Assembly: GCA_001799485.1 (NCBI GenBank)
Contig: MGTO01000003.1
Location: 1 to 39,689 of the forward strand
From: Desulfuromonadales bacterium GWC2_61_20
GTDB taxonomy: Bacteria; Desulfobacterota; Desulfuromonadia; Desulfuromonadales; UBA2197
Reading direction: 5' to 3'
Length of the DNA: 39,689 nt
In this document: positions 28,442 to 38,466 of the stretch, one piece after another
How the letters are laid out: each line of letters starts with the position of its first letter
How positions within the stretch are numbered: the first letter of the stretch is position 1
Notes under the pieces: generated by a model
Databases searched by the model: none
What the model saw: the letters and a program-made list of their open reading frames with translations, nothing else
Told to the model about the DNA's origin: nothing
Position numbers and translations under genes: made by a program

Positions 28442-30789
28442 TGGAAATCCCCGTTCTTCCAGCGTTCTGCACGCCACTCTCCCCCCCTACGGGAGAAGTG
28501 AAGAGTGCCGTGAAGATCGGTCCTCCACAAGGGGATCCGGCGCTCACTCAGTACAGTGATTGTTTCACGGTGGGGAAAGCCGAATCGATTGCCGGCGCCG
28601 GCACTGACAACGGCCAATCCCGGAGAGAAATGATCGAGGAGAAGTCCCGGGGTGGAAAGGCGACTGCCGTGATGGGGAATCTTGATGACCGCTACGGGAA
28701 AGGACGGGGTCTGGCGGAGCAGCTCTATAATGCCGGGCCTCTCCAGATCACCAGGAAGAAGGACGCAATCGTTCCCGAATTTCGCCAGAATGACCAGCGA
28801 GGCGTCGTTTGCAGTGGCAGGGTGAGGGGAGAGAAAGAGGGCGAGGGATTCTTCAGGGGGCCGCGGCAGAACCGTCCAGCCGGGGGGGAATGTGCGGATG
28901 GGGATGCCGCGTAGGGTCAGTCCCGCGACAATTTCGGGAGGGATTATCGCCCCCTCACCGCACCAGAATTCGGCTACGGGGAAATTCCGCAGAATATGGG
29001 CAAGTCCCTTGGCGTGATCGGGATGAGCATGGGACATGACGACGGCATCGAGCTTGCGAATACCGAGGCGGCCGAGAGCGGGGGCCACGAGCCTTTCCCC
29101 GGTATCAAAGGTGGTGCCGTAAAGCCCGCCGCCATCGACCAGGAGTTGCTGGCCGTCGCCGAGGGTCAGCAACAGGGCTTCTCCCTGGCCGACACTGAGG
29201 ACCGTCAGGGCCGGAGCCGACGGGGACGGAACTGGCAGGCAGAAGAGTACCAGGGCTGAGCCAATGGTGACGACCCGGCATATATGCCAGTCACGCCGCC
29301 AGGGGAAAAAGACGCTGATGACGGCTAGCAGGACCGCGAATGTGCGAAGTGGCGTCGTGTAAAAGTAAAAACCGGACAAGCCAGGCCAGCGGGTGATGGT
29401 GTCAACCAGAGCCACCATCCCATCGAGAAGGAGACCGCAGCCGCCGAAAAGACTGGATGCGATTTCGGGGGAGAAGGGGAGTACAAGGGTCGCCAGCAAG
29501 GCCAGAGGAACGACCACGCAACCGACCAGGGGGACAGCTGCCAGGTTGGTCACAAGACCGGCTGGGGCGATGAAGTGAAAATGGAACAGGACGAATGGCA
29601 GGGTCGCCAGAGTGGCGGCCACGGTTGCCAGCGCCAGGGTTGTCAGCCATCTGAACAGCCCGGGGAGTTGTGCGAGATGGGGTTGGCACGGCGGGACCAG
29701 CATCATGATGCCGGCGAGTCCGGCAAAGGAGAGTTGAAACGACGGCTCGAAGAGACTGGCCGGTTGTAACAGCAGGATGGCAAATGCCGCCGTGGCAAGG
29801 ATGTGGAGGGGATTGGTGCGCCGGCCAAAGAGAAGGAAGATGACGACGACAAGATACATGACCAGCGCTCGCAGCGCTGAGACCGAAGCCCCGGACCAGA
29901 AGAAAAAAAGGATCACTGCCGGAGCAGTGAGAAAAGGGAGGACGCGCAGTGGCGGCGCGCTCAGGAGCAGGTATTCGAAACGACGCCAGACGAGGGTTGT
30001 CAGGAGAACCAGACCGACGGCGATCAGGCCGAGGTTCTGACCGGATATGGCGAAAAGGTGGGAGACCCCGCCGCGGGTGAGAATCTGACGCAATTCTTCA
30101 TTGATCCCGCTCTGGTCTCCGGTCGTCAGCGCCACGACCAGCGCGGGCTGTCGGGGTATGGCTGTCCGATGGATGAAGCGGGCCACTTCGGCTCGACACC
30201 GTTCGAGCCAGCGCCGTGGTCCGGCCGGGGACGCACGCAGCAGGATGATTTCGCGAGGTCCTTCCACCGAGGCGGTGACGAAAATGCCCGCCGCGGCAAG
30301 TTTCCTGGGATAATCGTATTCGCCGGGGGTCTGGAAGAGGCGGGGGGGGCGCAATCGGGCGCGAAAGCGGATGATGTCCCCGGGAAGACATTCCGCCGTC
30401 CCTAGCCGTACCGTCAGGAGAAGCCGCCCGCAAGTTACTTCGGATTTTGTCCCCCGGACGATACGCTGGGCATCGACCTCGATTCTGCTGCCACTCTCGG
30501 GGCGGTAGCCGATGGCCAGGACACGCCCCTCGACAACTGTCGGCTCGTCGCCGATAGTGTGGCTGATCTCCCTGGGAGCAGAGGGGGGCACAATCTGCAA
30601 CTGGTAAAGCACCAGCCCCAGAGAAAAGCAGAAAAGTGCAAGAAAGAATGGTGCCGCGGCAAATCGTCGGCAAAAGAACCAGATGGCGGCACTGAGAAAA
30701 GGCAGCACCGGCCAGGGAAGGTCGGTCGGGAGATCGGGAGCCAAGCCGATCCCTGCCGCCAATGCTCCGAGAAGGAGGAAGATCGACAT
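28438..30789 (-). CDS. comEC: ComEC/Rec2 DNA internalization protein
   Basis: A 783-residue membrane protein with the three ComEC parts: an N-terminal DUF4131-like region (about 30-190), the Competence membrane domain (about 210-490, with HLFAISGQNLGLIAVG as its hallmark), and a C-terminal metallo-beta-lactamase domain (about 525-770) with SVGQGEALLL, the metal motif SHAHPDHAKG, LPGDLE and KIPHHGS. ComEC forms the inner-membrane channel for single-stranded DNA in natural transformation, and the lactamase-like domain may degrade the non-transported strand. Length is normal and all metal motifs are intact. It starts ten bases after the upstream secreted-protein gene. The ribosome-binding site is weak. 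Confidence 0.92.
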   Translation of the reverse strand: MSIFLLLGALAAGIGLAPDLPTDLPWPVLPFLSAAIWFFCRRFAAAPFFLALFCFSLGLVLYQLQIVPPSAPREISHTIGDEPTVVEGRVLAIGYRPESGSRIEVDAQRIVRGTKSEVTCGRLLLTVRLGTAECLPGDIIRFRARLRPPRLFQTPGEYDYPRKLAAAGIFVTASVEGPREIILLRASPAGPRRWLERCRAEVARFIHRTAIPRQPALVVALTTGDQSGINEELRQILTRGGVSHLFAISGQNLGLIAVGLVLLTTLVWRRFEYLLLSAPPLRVLPFLTAPAVILFFFWSGASVSALRALVMYLVVVIFLLFGRRTNPLHILATAAFAILLLQPASLFEPSFQLSFAGLAGIMMLVPPCQPHLAQLPGLFRWLTTLALATVAATLATLPFVLFHFHFIAPAGLVTNLAAVPLVGCVVVPLALLATLVLPFSPEIASSLFGGCGLLLDGMVALVDTITRWPGLSGFYFYTTPLRTFAVLLAVISVFFPWRRDWHICRVVTIGSALVLFCLPVPSPSAPALTVLSVGQGEALLLTLGDGQQLLVDGGGLYGTTFDTGERLVAPALGRLGIRKLDAVVMSHAHPDHAKGLAHILRNFPVAEFWCGEGAIIPPEIVAGLTLRGIPIRTFPPGWTVLPRPPEESLALFLSPHPATANDASLVILAKFGNDCVLLPGDLERPGIIELLRQTPSFPVAVIKIPHHGSRLSTPGLLLDHFSPGLAVVSAGAGNRFGFPHRETITVLSERRIPLWRTDLHGTLHFSRRGGEWRAERWKNGDFH

Positions 30790-30798
30790 GCCCCGGGC

Positions 30799-32178
30799 TC
30801 AGCGCGGCGGCTGAAGCAAGGCCGCCAGAGCCAGGAGACGGTTCATGACCATTGGGTCGGAAATGGTCTTTTCGGCGAGTCCGACCAGGCGGAGATAATC
30901 ACTCCCGCGGGAGGCTCGTCCCCGTAGGTGGAGAGCGTCGAGACCGGCCCGGGGTGGTAGCTTGATCTCGAGATGAACGGGCTCTGCCGGCAAAGCGATA
31001 CTGCCGATACTGATATCGCTGAGATAGGGGCGGAAATGGCAGTCAAATCGTCCTGCCTGGCCGACGGTGGCGGTCACCGGACCCTCGGCCAGGCCGCGGA
31101 CACTGATGTCGTAGACCCCGGCGGCGGGCGGGGTAAAAACGATATCGACGGTGGTTGGAGCATTGCCGGCGCGCAGCCAGCGACCGTTACTGGGAACCCC
31201 GAGATGACGGATGTCGGTAATGGCAGCCCCCGGGGAATGCCCGGCGCTCTCGGCCTCTATGCTGGTGGAAGTGCCGGCGGGCGGGAGGTGGGCTTCTAGG
31301 TCGAGAAACTTGCTGATGGTCACGGCGATGTCGTCAGCCGTCAGGGGGGCCTCGGGGCGCCAACCACCGTGCGGAGCGATGGCGGGGAGTGGGGCGGCGT
31401 CGAGTTCCAGATAGTCGATGCTGGCATCGGCCGGGAGGCTCACCACAACTTCCGTCTCTCCCGCCGGAAGGTCGATTTCACCCAGGGTCACGATATGAAA
31501 TTTATCTCCGGCCTCGGTGTTTGTCAGGGTCGCATTGCCGATCTTGAACTGATGACCGGATAAACGCAGCGAGCTGGAAAGGCGATAGCGGCCAGCCAGG
31601 GGGAGGAGAAAGCGGAGGTGGGCCTCGGTCGGCTGGGCAACGCCGTTAACCCAGCCCCTGCCGCTAAAGGGGCCGAAGTTGATGACACTGCTGACCGAGA
31701 CCAAGTCCGTCGGCTGATGAACCTCCTCGGCCTCAAAACGGAAGTGGCGGTTGCCGCCAAGGATGTTGCGATAATCCTGGTCTTCCGGTGTAGCCGGAAG
31801 ACCGAAGGAGAGGCCGAGGGTGTCGACGAGATTGCGCATCCAGTCGCGCTGCGTTGGCCCTGTGATCGCGGCAACTGGGGTTGGCGAAGGGGGGGTGGCG
31901 GGTGCAGGGACCGACGAAGCCGTGGCCGCTGTGGGGGCCGGTGCCGCCGCGGCTGGGACAGGGGCCTTGCTCTGCGCCGGGGGCTTATCGGTCGCTCCGG
32001 CTTGGACCTTGAGCGGCTTACTGCTGTTGGACTTGCTCGCTGGGTTGGTTGCGGTCGAGGTTGGTGCGGCTGCGGAAGGAACGGTTTTGACCGGGTCTTT
32101 CGTGGTTGCGGCGAAGACTTGAGCGGGACTCGGCAGGGATATGGTCAGCAGCATGGCGATGGCAGGCAGAAAATGCAC
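30799..32178 (-). CDS. Secreted protein with Ala/Pro-rich linker and two carbohydrate-binding-like beta domains
   Basis: A 459-residue protein I cannot assign to a named family. It has a signal peptide (VHFLPAIAMLLTISLPSPAQVFA), then a low-complexity Ala/Pro/Ser/Lys linker of about 90 residues, then two beta-rich regions. Each begins with a segment like FRFEAEEVHQPTD or TSIEAESAGHSPG and includes the phrases LPLAGRYRLSSSLRLSG and PPAAGVYDISVRGLAEG, which resemble carbohydrate-binding or jelly-roll modules. GTG 32178 with GAGGAGG five bases upstream is used instead of the track's 32313. It lies immediately upstream of comEC and is probably co-transcribed, but a role in DNA uptake is only a guess from position. 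Confidence 0.7.
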   Translation of the reverse strand: MHFLPAIAMLLTISLPSPAQVFAATTKDPVKTVPSAAAPTSTATNPASKSNSSKPLKVQAGATDKPPAQSKAPVPAAAAPAPTAATASSVPAPATPPSPTPVAAITGPTQRDWMRNLVDTLGLSFGLPATPEDQDYRNILGGNRHFRFEAEEVHQPTDLVSVSSVINFGPFSGRGWVNGVAQPTEAHLRFLLPLAGRYRLSSSLRLSGHQFKIGNATLTNTEAGDKFHIVTLGEIDLPAGETEVVVSLPADASIDYLELDAAPLPAIAPHGGWRPEAPLTADDIAVTISKFLDLEAHLPPAGTSTSIEAESAGHSPGAAITDIRHLGVPSNGRWLRAGNAPTTVDIVFTPPAAGVYDISVRGLAEGPVTATVGQAGRFDCHFRPYLSDISIGSIALPAEPVHLEIKLPPRAGLDALHLRGRASRGSDYLRLVGLAEKTISDPMVMNRLLALAALLQPPR

Positions 32179-32280
32179 GTAACCCTCCTCGATTTGGGTG
32201 CGCCAATGTAACACAGGGGCTCCCCCTTTGCAAAGACGCAGCGAACCTTGGTCCGGTTCGCCCCGGACGAATATTTTTTC

Positions 32281-32309
32281 TTGGTAAGGATTGGTTATTC
32301 GGTTAGAAT
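32281..32309 (+). promoter_or_regulatory. Sigma-70 promoter of cheY
   Basis: TTGGTA (32281-32286), a 17-base spacer, then TAGAAT (32304-32309), about 42 bases before the cheY start. Spacing is ideal and the -10 matches five of six positions. Confidence 0.55.
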
Positions 32310-32351
32310 TCATGCAATCTGCTATTTACTTGAATGAGGAGAATTGCCGGC

Positions 32352-34127
<1,776 letters not shown>

Positions 34128-34296
34128 GGCGGGCTCTCCTGAAGAGGTGTCTGAAATACAGCATGCTCCTGCGCTCTGACAGAATATGTCACATGTGTGG
34201 CCATAGACTTTTCAGCGCAGGTGACCAGCGGTTGTTTATGACGAATTTCCGCAACTTTCAATCCCCTTTCCCGGCAATTTTCCTCGCCGACAATCG

Positions 34297-34331
34297 TTGA
34301 CATGACGCCGAAAAATCGTATACAGTATGCA
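34297..34331 (+). promoter_or_regulatory. acnB promoter with operator shared with icd
   Basis: TTGACA (34297-34302), a 16-base spacer, then TATACA (34319-34324). Over the -10 lies CGTATACAGTATGCA (34317-34331), which matches the perfect palindrome at the icd promoter in 13 of 15 positions. The layout (TTGACA, then the palindrome over the -10) is the same at both genes. It is a good sigma-70 promoter with a likely repressor site. Confidence 0.7.
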
Positions 34332-34339
34332 GCCTACCG

Positions 34340-34389
34340 CAGCCGCAAACGTTCGTGTGCCCGACCTGATCGGACACGAGATGCGGCTG
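34340..34389 (+). other. Structured 5' leader of acnB
   Basis: The leader between the promoter and the acnB start is about 125 bases long. It contains nested complementary segments: CAGCCGCA with TGCGGCTG (8 pairs), TCGTGT with ACACGA (6 pairs), and CCGA with TCGG (4 pairs), giving one long interrupted hairpin with a five-base loop. An AGGAGG follows at about 34391, with no matching start codon. The structure could affect mRNA stability or bind a protein; no known riboswitch class is recognised. Confidence 0.5.
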
Positions 34390-34461
34390 CAGGAGGTAGA
34401 GAAGCTGGCAAGAGCGTGCGGGCGGTGATCGTCCGGCGACATTTATTCGAGGAGGAAAGAG

Positions 34462-36996
34462 ATGATCGACGCCTATCTGATGCACGAGAAAGAGCGCAAT
34501 GCCCAGGGAATACCGGCGCTGCCGCTCAATGCCGAACAGACCCGCGAACTCTGCAAGCTGCTGCAGAACCCCCCGGCCGGCAAGGACGCTTTTTTGCTGA
34601 ACCTGCTCAAGGAGCGCATCTCCCCAGGCGTCGACCCGGCGGCCGAGGTCAAGGCCGACTTTCTGGCCAAGATTCTCACCGGTGCCGCCAAGTCGAAGCT
34701 CGTGTCCAAAAAAGATGCCGTGCAGATCCTCGGCACCATGCTCGGCGGCTACAACGTCGCGCCTTTGGTCGCCGCCCTGAAGGATAAGGAACTCGCCGAC
34801 GATGCAGCCAAGGCCCTCTCCGGCATGACCCTGGTCTACGGCGGCTTCGACGAAGTCGCCGCTCTCGCCAGCGCCGGCAACGCCGCCGCCAAGAAGGTCC
34901 TCAAGTCGTGGGCCGACGCCGAGTGGTTCACCAACCGCAAAGGGGTTCCCGACACCATCAAGGTCAAGGTCTACAAGGTCGACGGCGAGATCAACACCGA
35001 CGACTTCTCCCCCGCCGGCGACGCCTGGAGCCGCCCCGACATCCCGCTGCACGCCCTGGCCATGGGCAAGACCCGCTTCAAGGACGGCAACGCCACCATC
35101 GCCCAGTTCCGTAAGGAGGGCTTCCAGGTCGCCTTCGTCGGCGATGTCGTCGGCACCGGTTCCTCGCGCAAGTCGGCCTGCAACAGCGTCCTCTGGGCCA
35201 TCGGCAACGACATCCCCTGCGTCCCCAACAAGAAGACCGCCGGCGTCATCATCGGCGGCGTCATCGCCCCGATCTTCTTCAACACCGCCCAGGACTCCGG
35301 CGCCCTGCCGCTCAAGGCCGACGTCACGGCGATGAAGACCGGCGACGTCATCGTCATCAACGCCAAGAAGGGTGAGATCACCGACGAGAAGGGCAAAGTC
35401 CTCTCCAAGCTGACCCTTGCCCCCAACACCCTCGCCGACGAGTTCCGCGCCGGCGGCCGCATTCCCCTCATCATCGGCCGCGCCGTCACCGAGCGCGCCC
35501 GCAAGGCCCTCGGCATGGGTCCGACCACGGTCTTCACCCTCCCCGACAATCCGAAAGTCAAGGCCAAGCAGGGCTTCTCCCTGGCGCAGAAGATGGTCGG
35601 CAAGGCCTGCGGCGTCAAGGGCATCCTCCCCGGCACCGCCTGCGAGCCGAAGATGACCACCGTCGGGTCCCAGGACACCACCGGGCCGATGACCGCCGAC
35701 GAGTTGACCGAACTCGCCTGCCTCAAGTTTCTCTCGCCGATGTTCATGCAGTCCTTCTGCCACACCGCCGCCTATCCCAAGCCGGCGGACGTGAAGATGC
35801 ACAAGAACCTGCCCGGCTTCATCGCCGCCCGTTCCGGCGTCGCCCTGCGCCCCGGCGATGGTGTCATCCACTCCTGGCTCAACCGCCTCCTCCTCCCCGA
35901 CACCGTCGGTACCGGCGGCGACTCCCACACTCGTTTCCCCATCGGCATCTCCTTCCCGGCCGGTTCCGGCCTCGTCGCCTTCGCCGGCGCCATGGGCTTC
36001 ATGCCGCTGGACATGCCGGAGTCGGTGCTGGTCCGTTTCAAGGGCAAGTTTAACCCCGGCATCACCCTGCGTGACGCGGTCAATGCCATCCCCTACTGGG
36101 CGATCAAGCAGGGGCTGCTCACCGTGCCGAAGAAGAACAAGGTCAACATCTTCAACGGCCGTATCCTTGAAATGGAAGGGCTGCCTGAGCTCTCCGTCGA
36201 GCAGGCCTTCGAGCTGACCGACGCCGCTGCCGAGCGCTCGGCGGCAGCCGGTTGCATCCAGCTCTCCGAGAAGAGCGTCGCCACCTACCTGCGCTCCAAC
36301 ATCGCGCTGATGAAGAAGATGATCGCCGAGGGTTATTCGGACAAGAACACCCTGAAAAAACGCATCAAGGATGTCGAGAAGTGGCTGAAGAAACCGACCC
36401 TGCTCAGCGCCGACAAGAACGCCGAGTACGCGGCGGTCATCGAGATCAACCTCGCCGACATCAAGGAGCCGATCCTCGCCTGCCCCAACGACCCGGACGA
36501 CGTCAAGCTCCTCTCCGAAGTCGCCGGCACGCCGATCCAGGACGTCTTCCTCGGCTCGTGCATGACCAACATCGGCCACTTCCGCGCCGCCGCCGAGATC
36601 TGGCGCGGGCAGAAGTTCAACCCCGCCGTGCGTACCTGGATCTGCCCGCCGACCCGCATGGATCAGCAGCAGCTCAAGGACGAGGCGATCTTCTCGGTCT
36701 ACAGCGCCATGGGCGCCCGCATCGAGATCGCCGGCTGCTCCCTGTGCATGGGCAACCAGGCCCGCGTGCCGGACGGGGTCAACATGTACTCGACCAGTAC
36801 CCGTAACTTCGACGATCGCATCGGCGACGGCGCAAAGGTCTACCTCGGCTCCGCCGAACTCGGCGCGGTGACCGTCAACCTCGGTAAGCTCCCGACCCCG
36901 GCCGAGTACCTCGCGGTCTACAAGGAGAAGGTCGCGCCGAAGGCGGTCAAGATCTACAAGTATCTGCAGTTCGACGAGATGGACGGCTACAAGTAA
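34462..36996 (+). CDS. acnB: Aconitate hydratase B (bifunctional aconitase / 2-methylisocitrate dehydratase)
   Basis: An 844-residue AcnB-type aconitase that converts citrate to isocitrate through a [4Fe-4S] cluster. Domain order is the AcnB one: an N-terminal HEAT-like domain (about 1-160), a swivel domain (about 165-380, with [15 protein letters not shown] and [13 protein letters not shown]), then the catalytic domains. Cluster ligands are in [11 protein letters not shown] and [12 protein letters not shown], with a further cysteine in [26 protein letters not shown] is a substrate-site motif. GAGGAGG lies about seven bases before ATG 34462. Codon use is strongly biased to C-ending codons, as expected for a highly expressed gene. 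The promoter carries the operator shared with icd. Confidence 0.96.
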   Translation: MIDAYLMHEKERNAQGIPALPLNAEQTRELCKLLQNPPAGKDAFLLNLLKERISPGVDPAAEVKADFLAKILTGAAKSKLVSKKDAVQILGTMLGGYNVAPLVAALKDKELADDAAKALSGMTLVYGGFDEVAALASAGNAAAKKVLKSWADAEWFTNRKGVPDTIKVKVYKVDGEINTDDFSPAGDAWSRPDIPLHALAMGKTRFKDGNATIAQFRKEGFQVAFVGDVVGTGSSRKSACNSVLWAIGNDIPCVPNKKTAGVIIGGVIAPIFFNTAQDSGALPLKADVTAMKTGDVIVINAKKGEITDEKGKVLSKLTLAPNTLADEFRAGGRIPLIIGRAVTERARKALGMGPTTVFTLPDNPKVKAKQGFSLAQKMVGKACGVKGILPGTACEPKMTTVGSQDTTGPMTADELTELACLKFLSPMFMQSFCHTAAYPKPADVKMHKNLPGFIAARSGVALRPGDGVIHSWLNRLLLPDTVGTGGDSHTRFPIGISFPAGSGLVAFAGAMGFMPLDMPESVLVRFKGKFNPGITLRDAVNAIPYWAIKQGLLTVPKKNKVNIFNGRILEMEGLPELSVEQAFELTDAAAERSAAAGCIQLSEKSVATYLRSNIALMKKMIAEGYSDKNTLKKRIKDVEKWLKKPTLLSADKNAEYAAVIEINLADIKEPILACPNDPDDVKLLSEVAGTPIQDVFLGSCMTNIGHFRAAAEIWRGQKFNPAVRTWICPPTRMDQQQLKDEAIFSVYSAMGARIEIAGCSLCMGNQARVPDGVNMYSTSTRNFDDRIGDGAKVYLGSAELGAVTVNLGKLPTPAEYLAVYKEKVAPKAVKIYKYLQFDEMDGYK

Positions 36997-37057
36997 GCCG
37001 TATGTGAAGCGAAGAATGCTTGAGGCTTTGGGGGAAGCCGAGGGCAGGATGCGAGAG

Positions 37058-37092
37058 AACCCCCGCCTGGGCTTACCTGGGCGGGGGTTTTT
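37058..37092 (+). terminator. Terminator of acnB
   Basis: AACCCCCGCC pairs with GGCGGGGGTT and is followed by T residues (TTTTTG), about 60 bases after the acnB stop. The ten-pair stem is perfect. A smaller GGCTT/AAGCC hairpin precedes it. Confidence 0.88.
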
Positions 37093-37098
37093 GCTTGG

Positions 37099-37127
37099 TT
37101 GACTCGATGTAGTTTAAAGGCTACAAT
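37099..37127 (+). promoter_or_regulatory. Promoter and candidate operator of the toxin-antitoxin pair
   Basis: TTGACT (37099-37104), a 17-base spacer, then TACAAT (37122-37127). An inverted repeat TGTAG-8-CTACA (37108-37125) overlaps the -10, fitting autorepression by the antitoxin. The toxin ATG lies four bases past the -10 and has no ribosome-binding site, which suggests a nearly leaderless transcript. Confidence 0.55.
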
Positions 37128-37130
37128 CCG

Positions 37131-37472
37131 ATGCAGACCTTTCCGTTCACCATCGACTATTACGTGACCGAGTCCGACCGAATTCCTTTCAAAGATTGGC
37201 TGGAGGGCCTGCGGGACGTGTCGGGACGGGCCAAGATCCGCGTGCGGCTCGACCGTGCCCGACTCGGTAACCTCGGCGATCATTGCACGGTGGGCGAGGG
37301 GGTCTCCGAGTTGCGGATCGATTATGGTCCAGGCTACCGGGTTTACTACGGCCTCGACGGCGACCGGTTGATTCTGCTGTTGCTTGGTGGCGACAAGGCA
37401 TCGCAGGAAAAGGATATTGCCAGGGCGAAGGGGCTCTGGCGCGATCATCAGCGGAGAAACAGGCATGCGTAA
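37131..37472 (+). CDS. RelE/ParE-superfamily toxin (HigB-like, HI1419 type)
   Basis: A 113-residue basic protein of the addiction-module 'killer' type (the phage Gp49-like HigB branch). The N-terminal TIDYYVTESDRIPFKDWLEGLRD, then GRAKIRVRLDRARLGNLGD, and RIDYGPGYRVYYG follow the family pattern closely, and the C-terminal LLLGGDKASQEKDIARA carries the conserved lysines. Such toxins cleave mRNA on the ribosome. The toxin comes first and the antitoxin second, overlapping by eight bases, as in higBA-like modules. The start lacks a ribosome-binding site, but no other good start exists and family alignment supports ATG 37131. The gene appears intact. Confidence 0.85.
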   Translation: MQTFPFTIDYYVTESDRIPFKDWLEGLRDVSGRAKIRVRLDRARLGNLGDHCTVGEGVSELRIDYGPGYRVYYGLDGDRLILLLLGGDKASQEKDIARAKGLWRDHQRRNRHA

Positions 37473-37776
37473 GGAAAGCACATACCAACACGATCTGATC
37501 GAAGCCCTCAAAGACCCTTGCGAGGCGGCGGCGTATCTGAATGCGGCGATCGAGGAGGGGGACCGCGAGGTCTTCATGCTGGCGTTGCGCAATGTCGCCG
37601 AGGCCAACGGCGGGGTCGGGGCCGTGGCTGCCAAGGCCAACCTGAGTCGGGAGAGTCTCTATCGGATGCTCTCGCGACGCGGAAATCCCGAGATCAAGAG
37701 TTTGATTCCCTTGCTCCATTCCATGGGGTTGAGGCTGGCGGTCGAGGCGGAAGGGCGTGAGTGCGGGATAGGGTGA
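37465..37776 (+). CDS. Antitoxin with helix-turn-helix (HI1420 type addiction-module antidote)
   Basis: A 103-residue partner of the preceding toxin. The N-terminal part (DLIEALKDPCEAAAYLNAAIEEGD) and the DNA-binding part (GGVGAVAAKANLSRESLYRMLS, then GNPEIKSLIPLLHSMGLRLAVE) match the HI1420-type antidote family. The antitoxin neutralises the toxin by direct binding and probably represses the operon through the inverted repeat at 37108-37125. The track's start at 37384 lies deep inside the toxin gene; ATG 37465 (MRKESTYQHD) gives the usual length and an eight-base overlap with the toxin stop. Confidence 0.85.
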   Translation: MRKESTYQHDLIEALKDPCEAAAYLNAAIEEGDREVFMLALRNVAEANGGVGAVAAKANLSRESLYRMLSRRGNPEIKSLIPLLHSMGLRLAVEAEGRECGIG

Positions 37777-37858
37777 GGGTTGTTTTTTTTGCTTGTGGCT
37801 CCAGTCAATCTCAGTAGAATGAACCAGGTTTTAACGCAGGTTGGAGACAGGACAGACC

Positions 37859-38179
37859 ATGATTTCACAGCGGATTCTCGATGCAGCGGTGCATCGCCTG
37901 ACCGAGGGTTTCGATCCGGAACGGATCATTCTCTTCGGCTCCCAGGCTCGTGGCAGCGCCGACGAGCGCAGCGATGTCGATCTTTTGGTCATTACCCGCC
38001 TGACCGGACGACGGCGCGAGATGATGTTGGCGATGGACCGAGCCTTGCGCGGGCTGGGACTAGCGCGGGATATCGTCATTCTGACGCCGGACGAGTTCGC
38101 GCGGGATTGCGAGATTCCGGGGACGATTGCCCGGCCGGCGGCTCGGGAGGGGAAGGTTTTGTATGAACGACGCCACTGA
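37859..38179 (+). CDS. MNT-type minimal nucleotidyltransferase
   Basis: A 106-residue pol-beta-fold nucleotidyltransferase with motif GSQARGSADERSDVDLLV (G27-S28 and catalytic D39 and D41) and a later conserved region around DIVILTPDEF. MNT proteins usually pair with an adjacent HEPN toxin and neutralise it by adding AMP groups. ATG 37859 has AGGA six bases upstream; the track's start is a TTG in the ribosome-binding region. The next ORF overlaps by 17 bases, as a HEPN gene would, but is not a HEPN protein. The gene is intact, so the module appears to have lost its toxin or be in the process of decay. Confidence 0.83.
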   Translation: MISQRILDAAVHRLTEGFDPERIILFGSQARGSADERSDVDLLVITRLTGRRREMMLAMDRALRGLGLARDIVILTPDEFARDCEIPGTIARPAAREGKVLYERRH

Positions 38180-38387
38180 GGCGGAGGAGGCGGCCATCGG
38201 CAAGGTGGTACATGTCGAGTTGACTTCACCCCAGCACCTCTACTGGCCGGAGGTGGATGTCGATCTGGAGGTGGAGAGTGTGCTCTTTCCGGAGCGGTAT
38301 CCGTTGGTGAGTCGGGGGCATGAGAAGGGGGAGGGGTATCGGGCGGCGGAGGGGAAGCTGGACGGGCAAGGTCGCAAGTCAAAATAA
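38163..38387 (+). CDS. Small hypothetical protein, possible remnant fused to a DUF2442-like end
   Basis: A 74-residue ORF starting at ATG 38163 inside the end of the MNT gene. The first residues, MNDATEAEEA, look like the start of a HEPN partner, but the rest (LTSPQHLYWPEVDVDLEVESV, then LFPERYPLVSR) does not; it resembles the C-terminal part of DUF2442-like proteins. The last 20 residues are polar and low in complexity. It may be the product of a deletion that joined a HEPN start to the end of another gene. The family resemblance is weak and the protein may not be functional. Confidence 0.45.
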   Translation: MNDATEAEEAAIGKVVHVELTSPQHLYWPEVDVDLEVESVLFPERYPLVSRGHEKGEGYRAAEGKLDGQGRKSK

Positions 38388-38466
38388 TTTGGGGGATTTC
38401 CCGAATTTCCCATAATCTCCATTTCTCCATAGAATATCCCGTTGGTCGAATAAGAGAGAGTGACAG

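Noticed and set aside
34177-34191. TGACA-5-TGTCA inverted repeat upstream of acnB
   Set aside because: Arms are only five bases, and it lies more than 100 bases upstream of the acnB promoter with no second copy seen.
34258-36579. 773-residue minus-strand ORF opposite acnB
   Set aside because: It mirrors the strongly biased acnB codons and has Gly/Asp/Val-rich repetitive composition with no family features.
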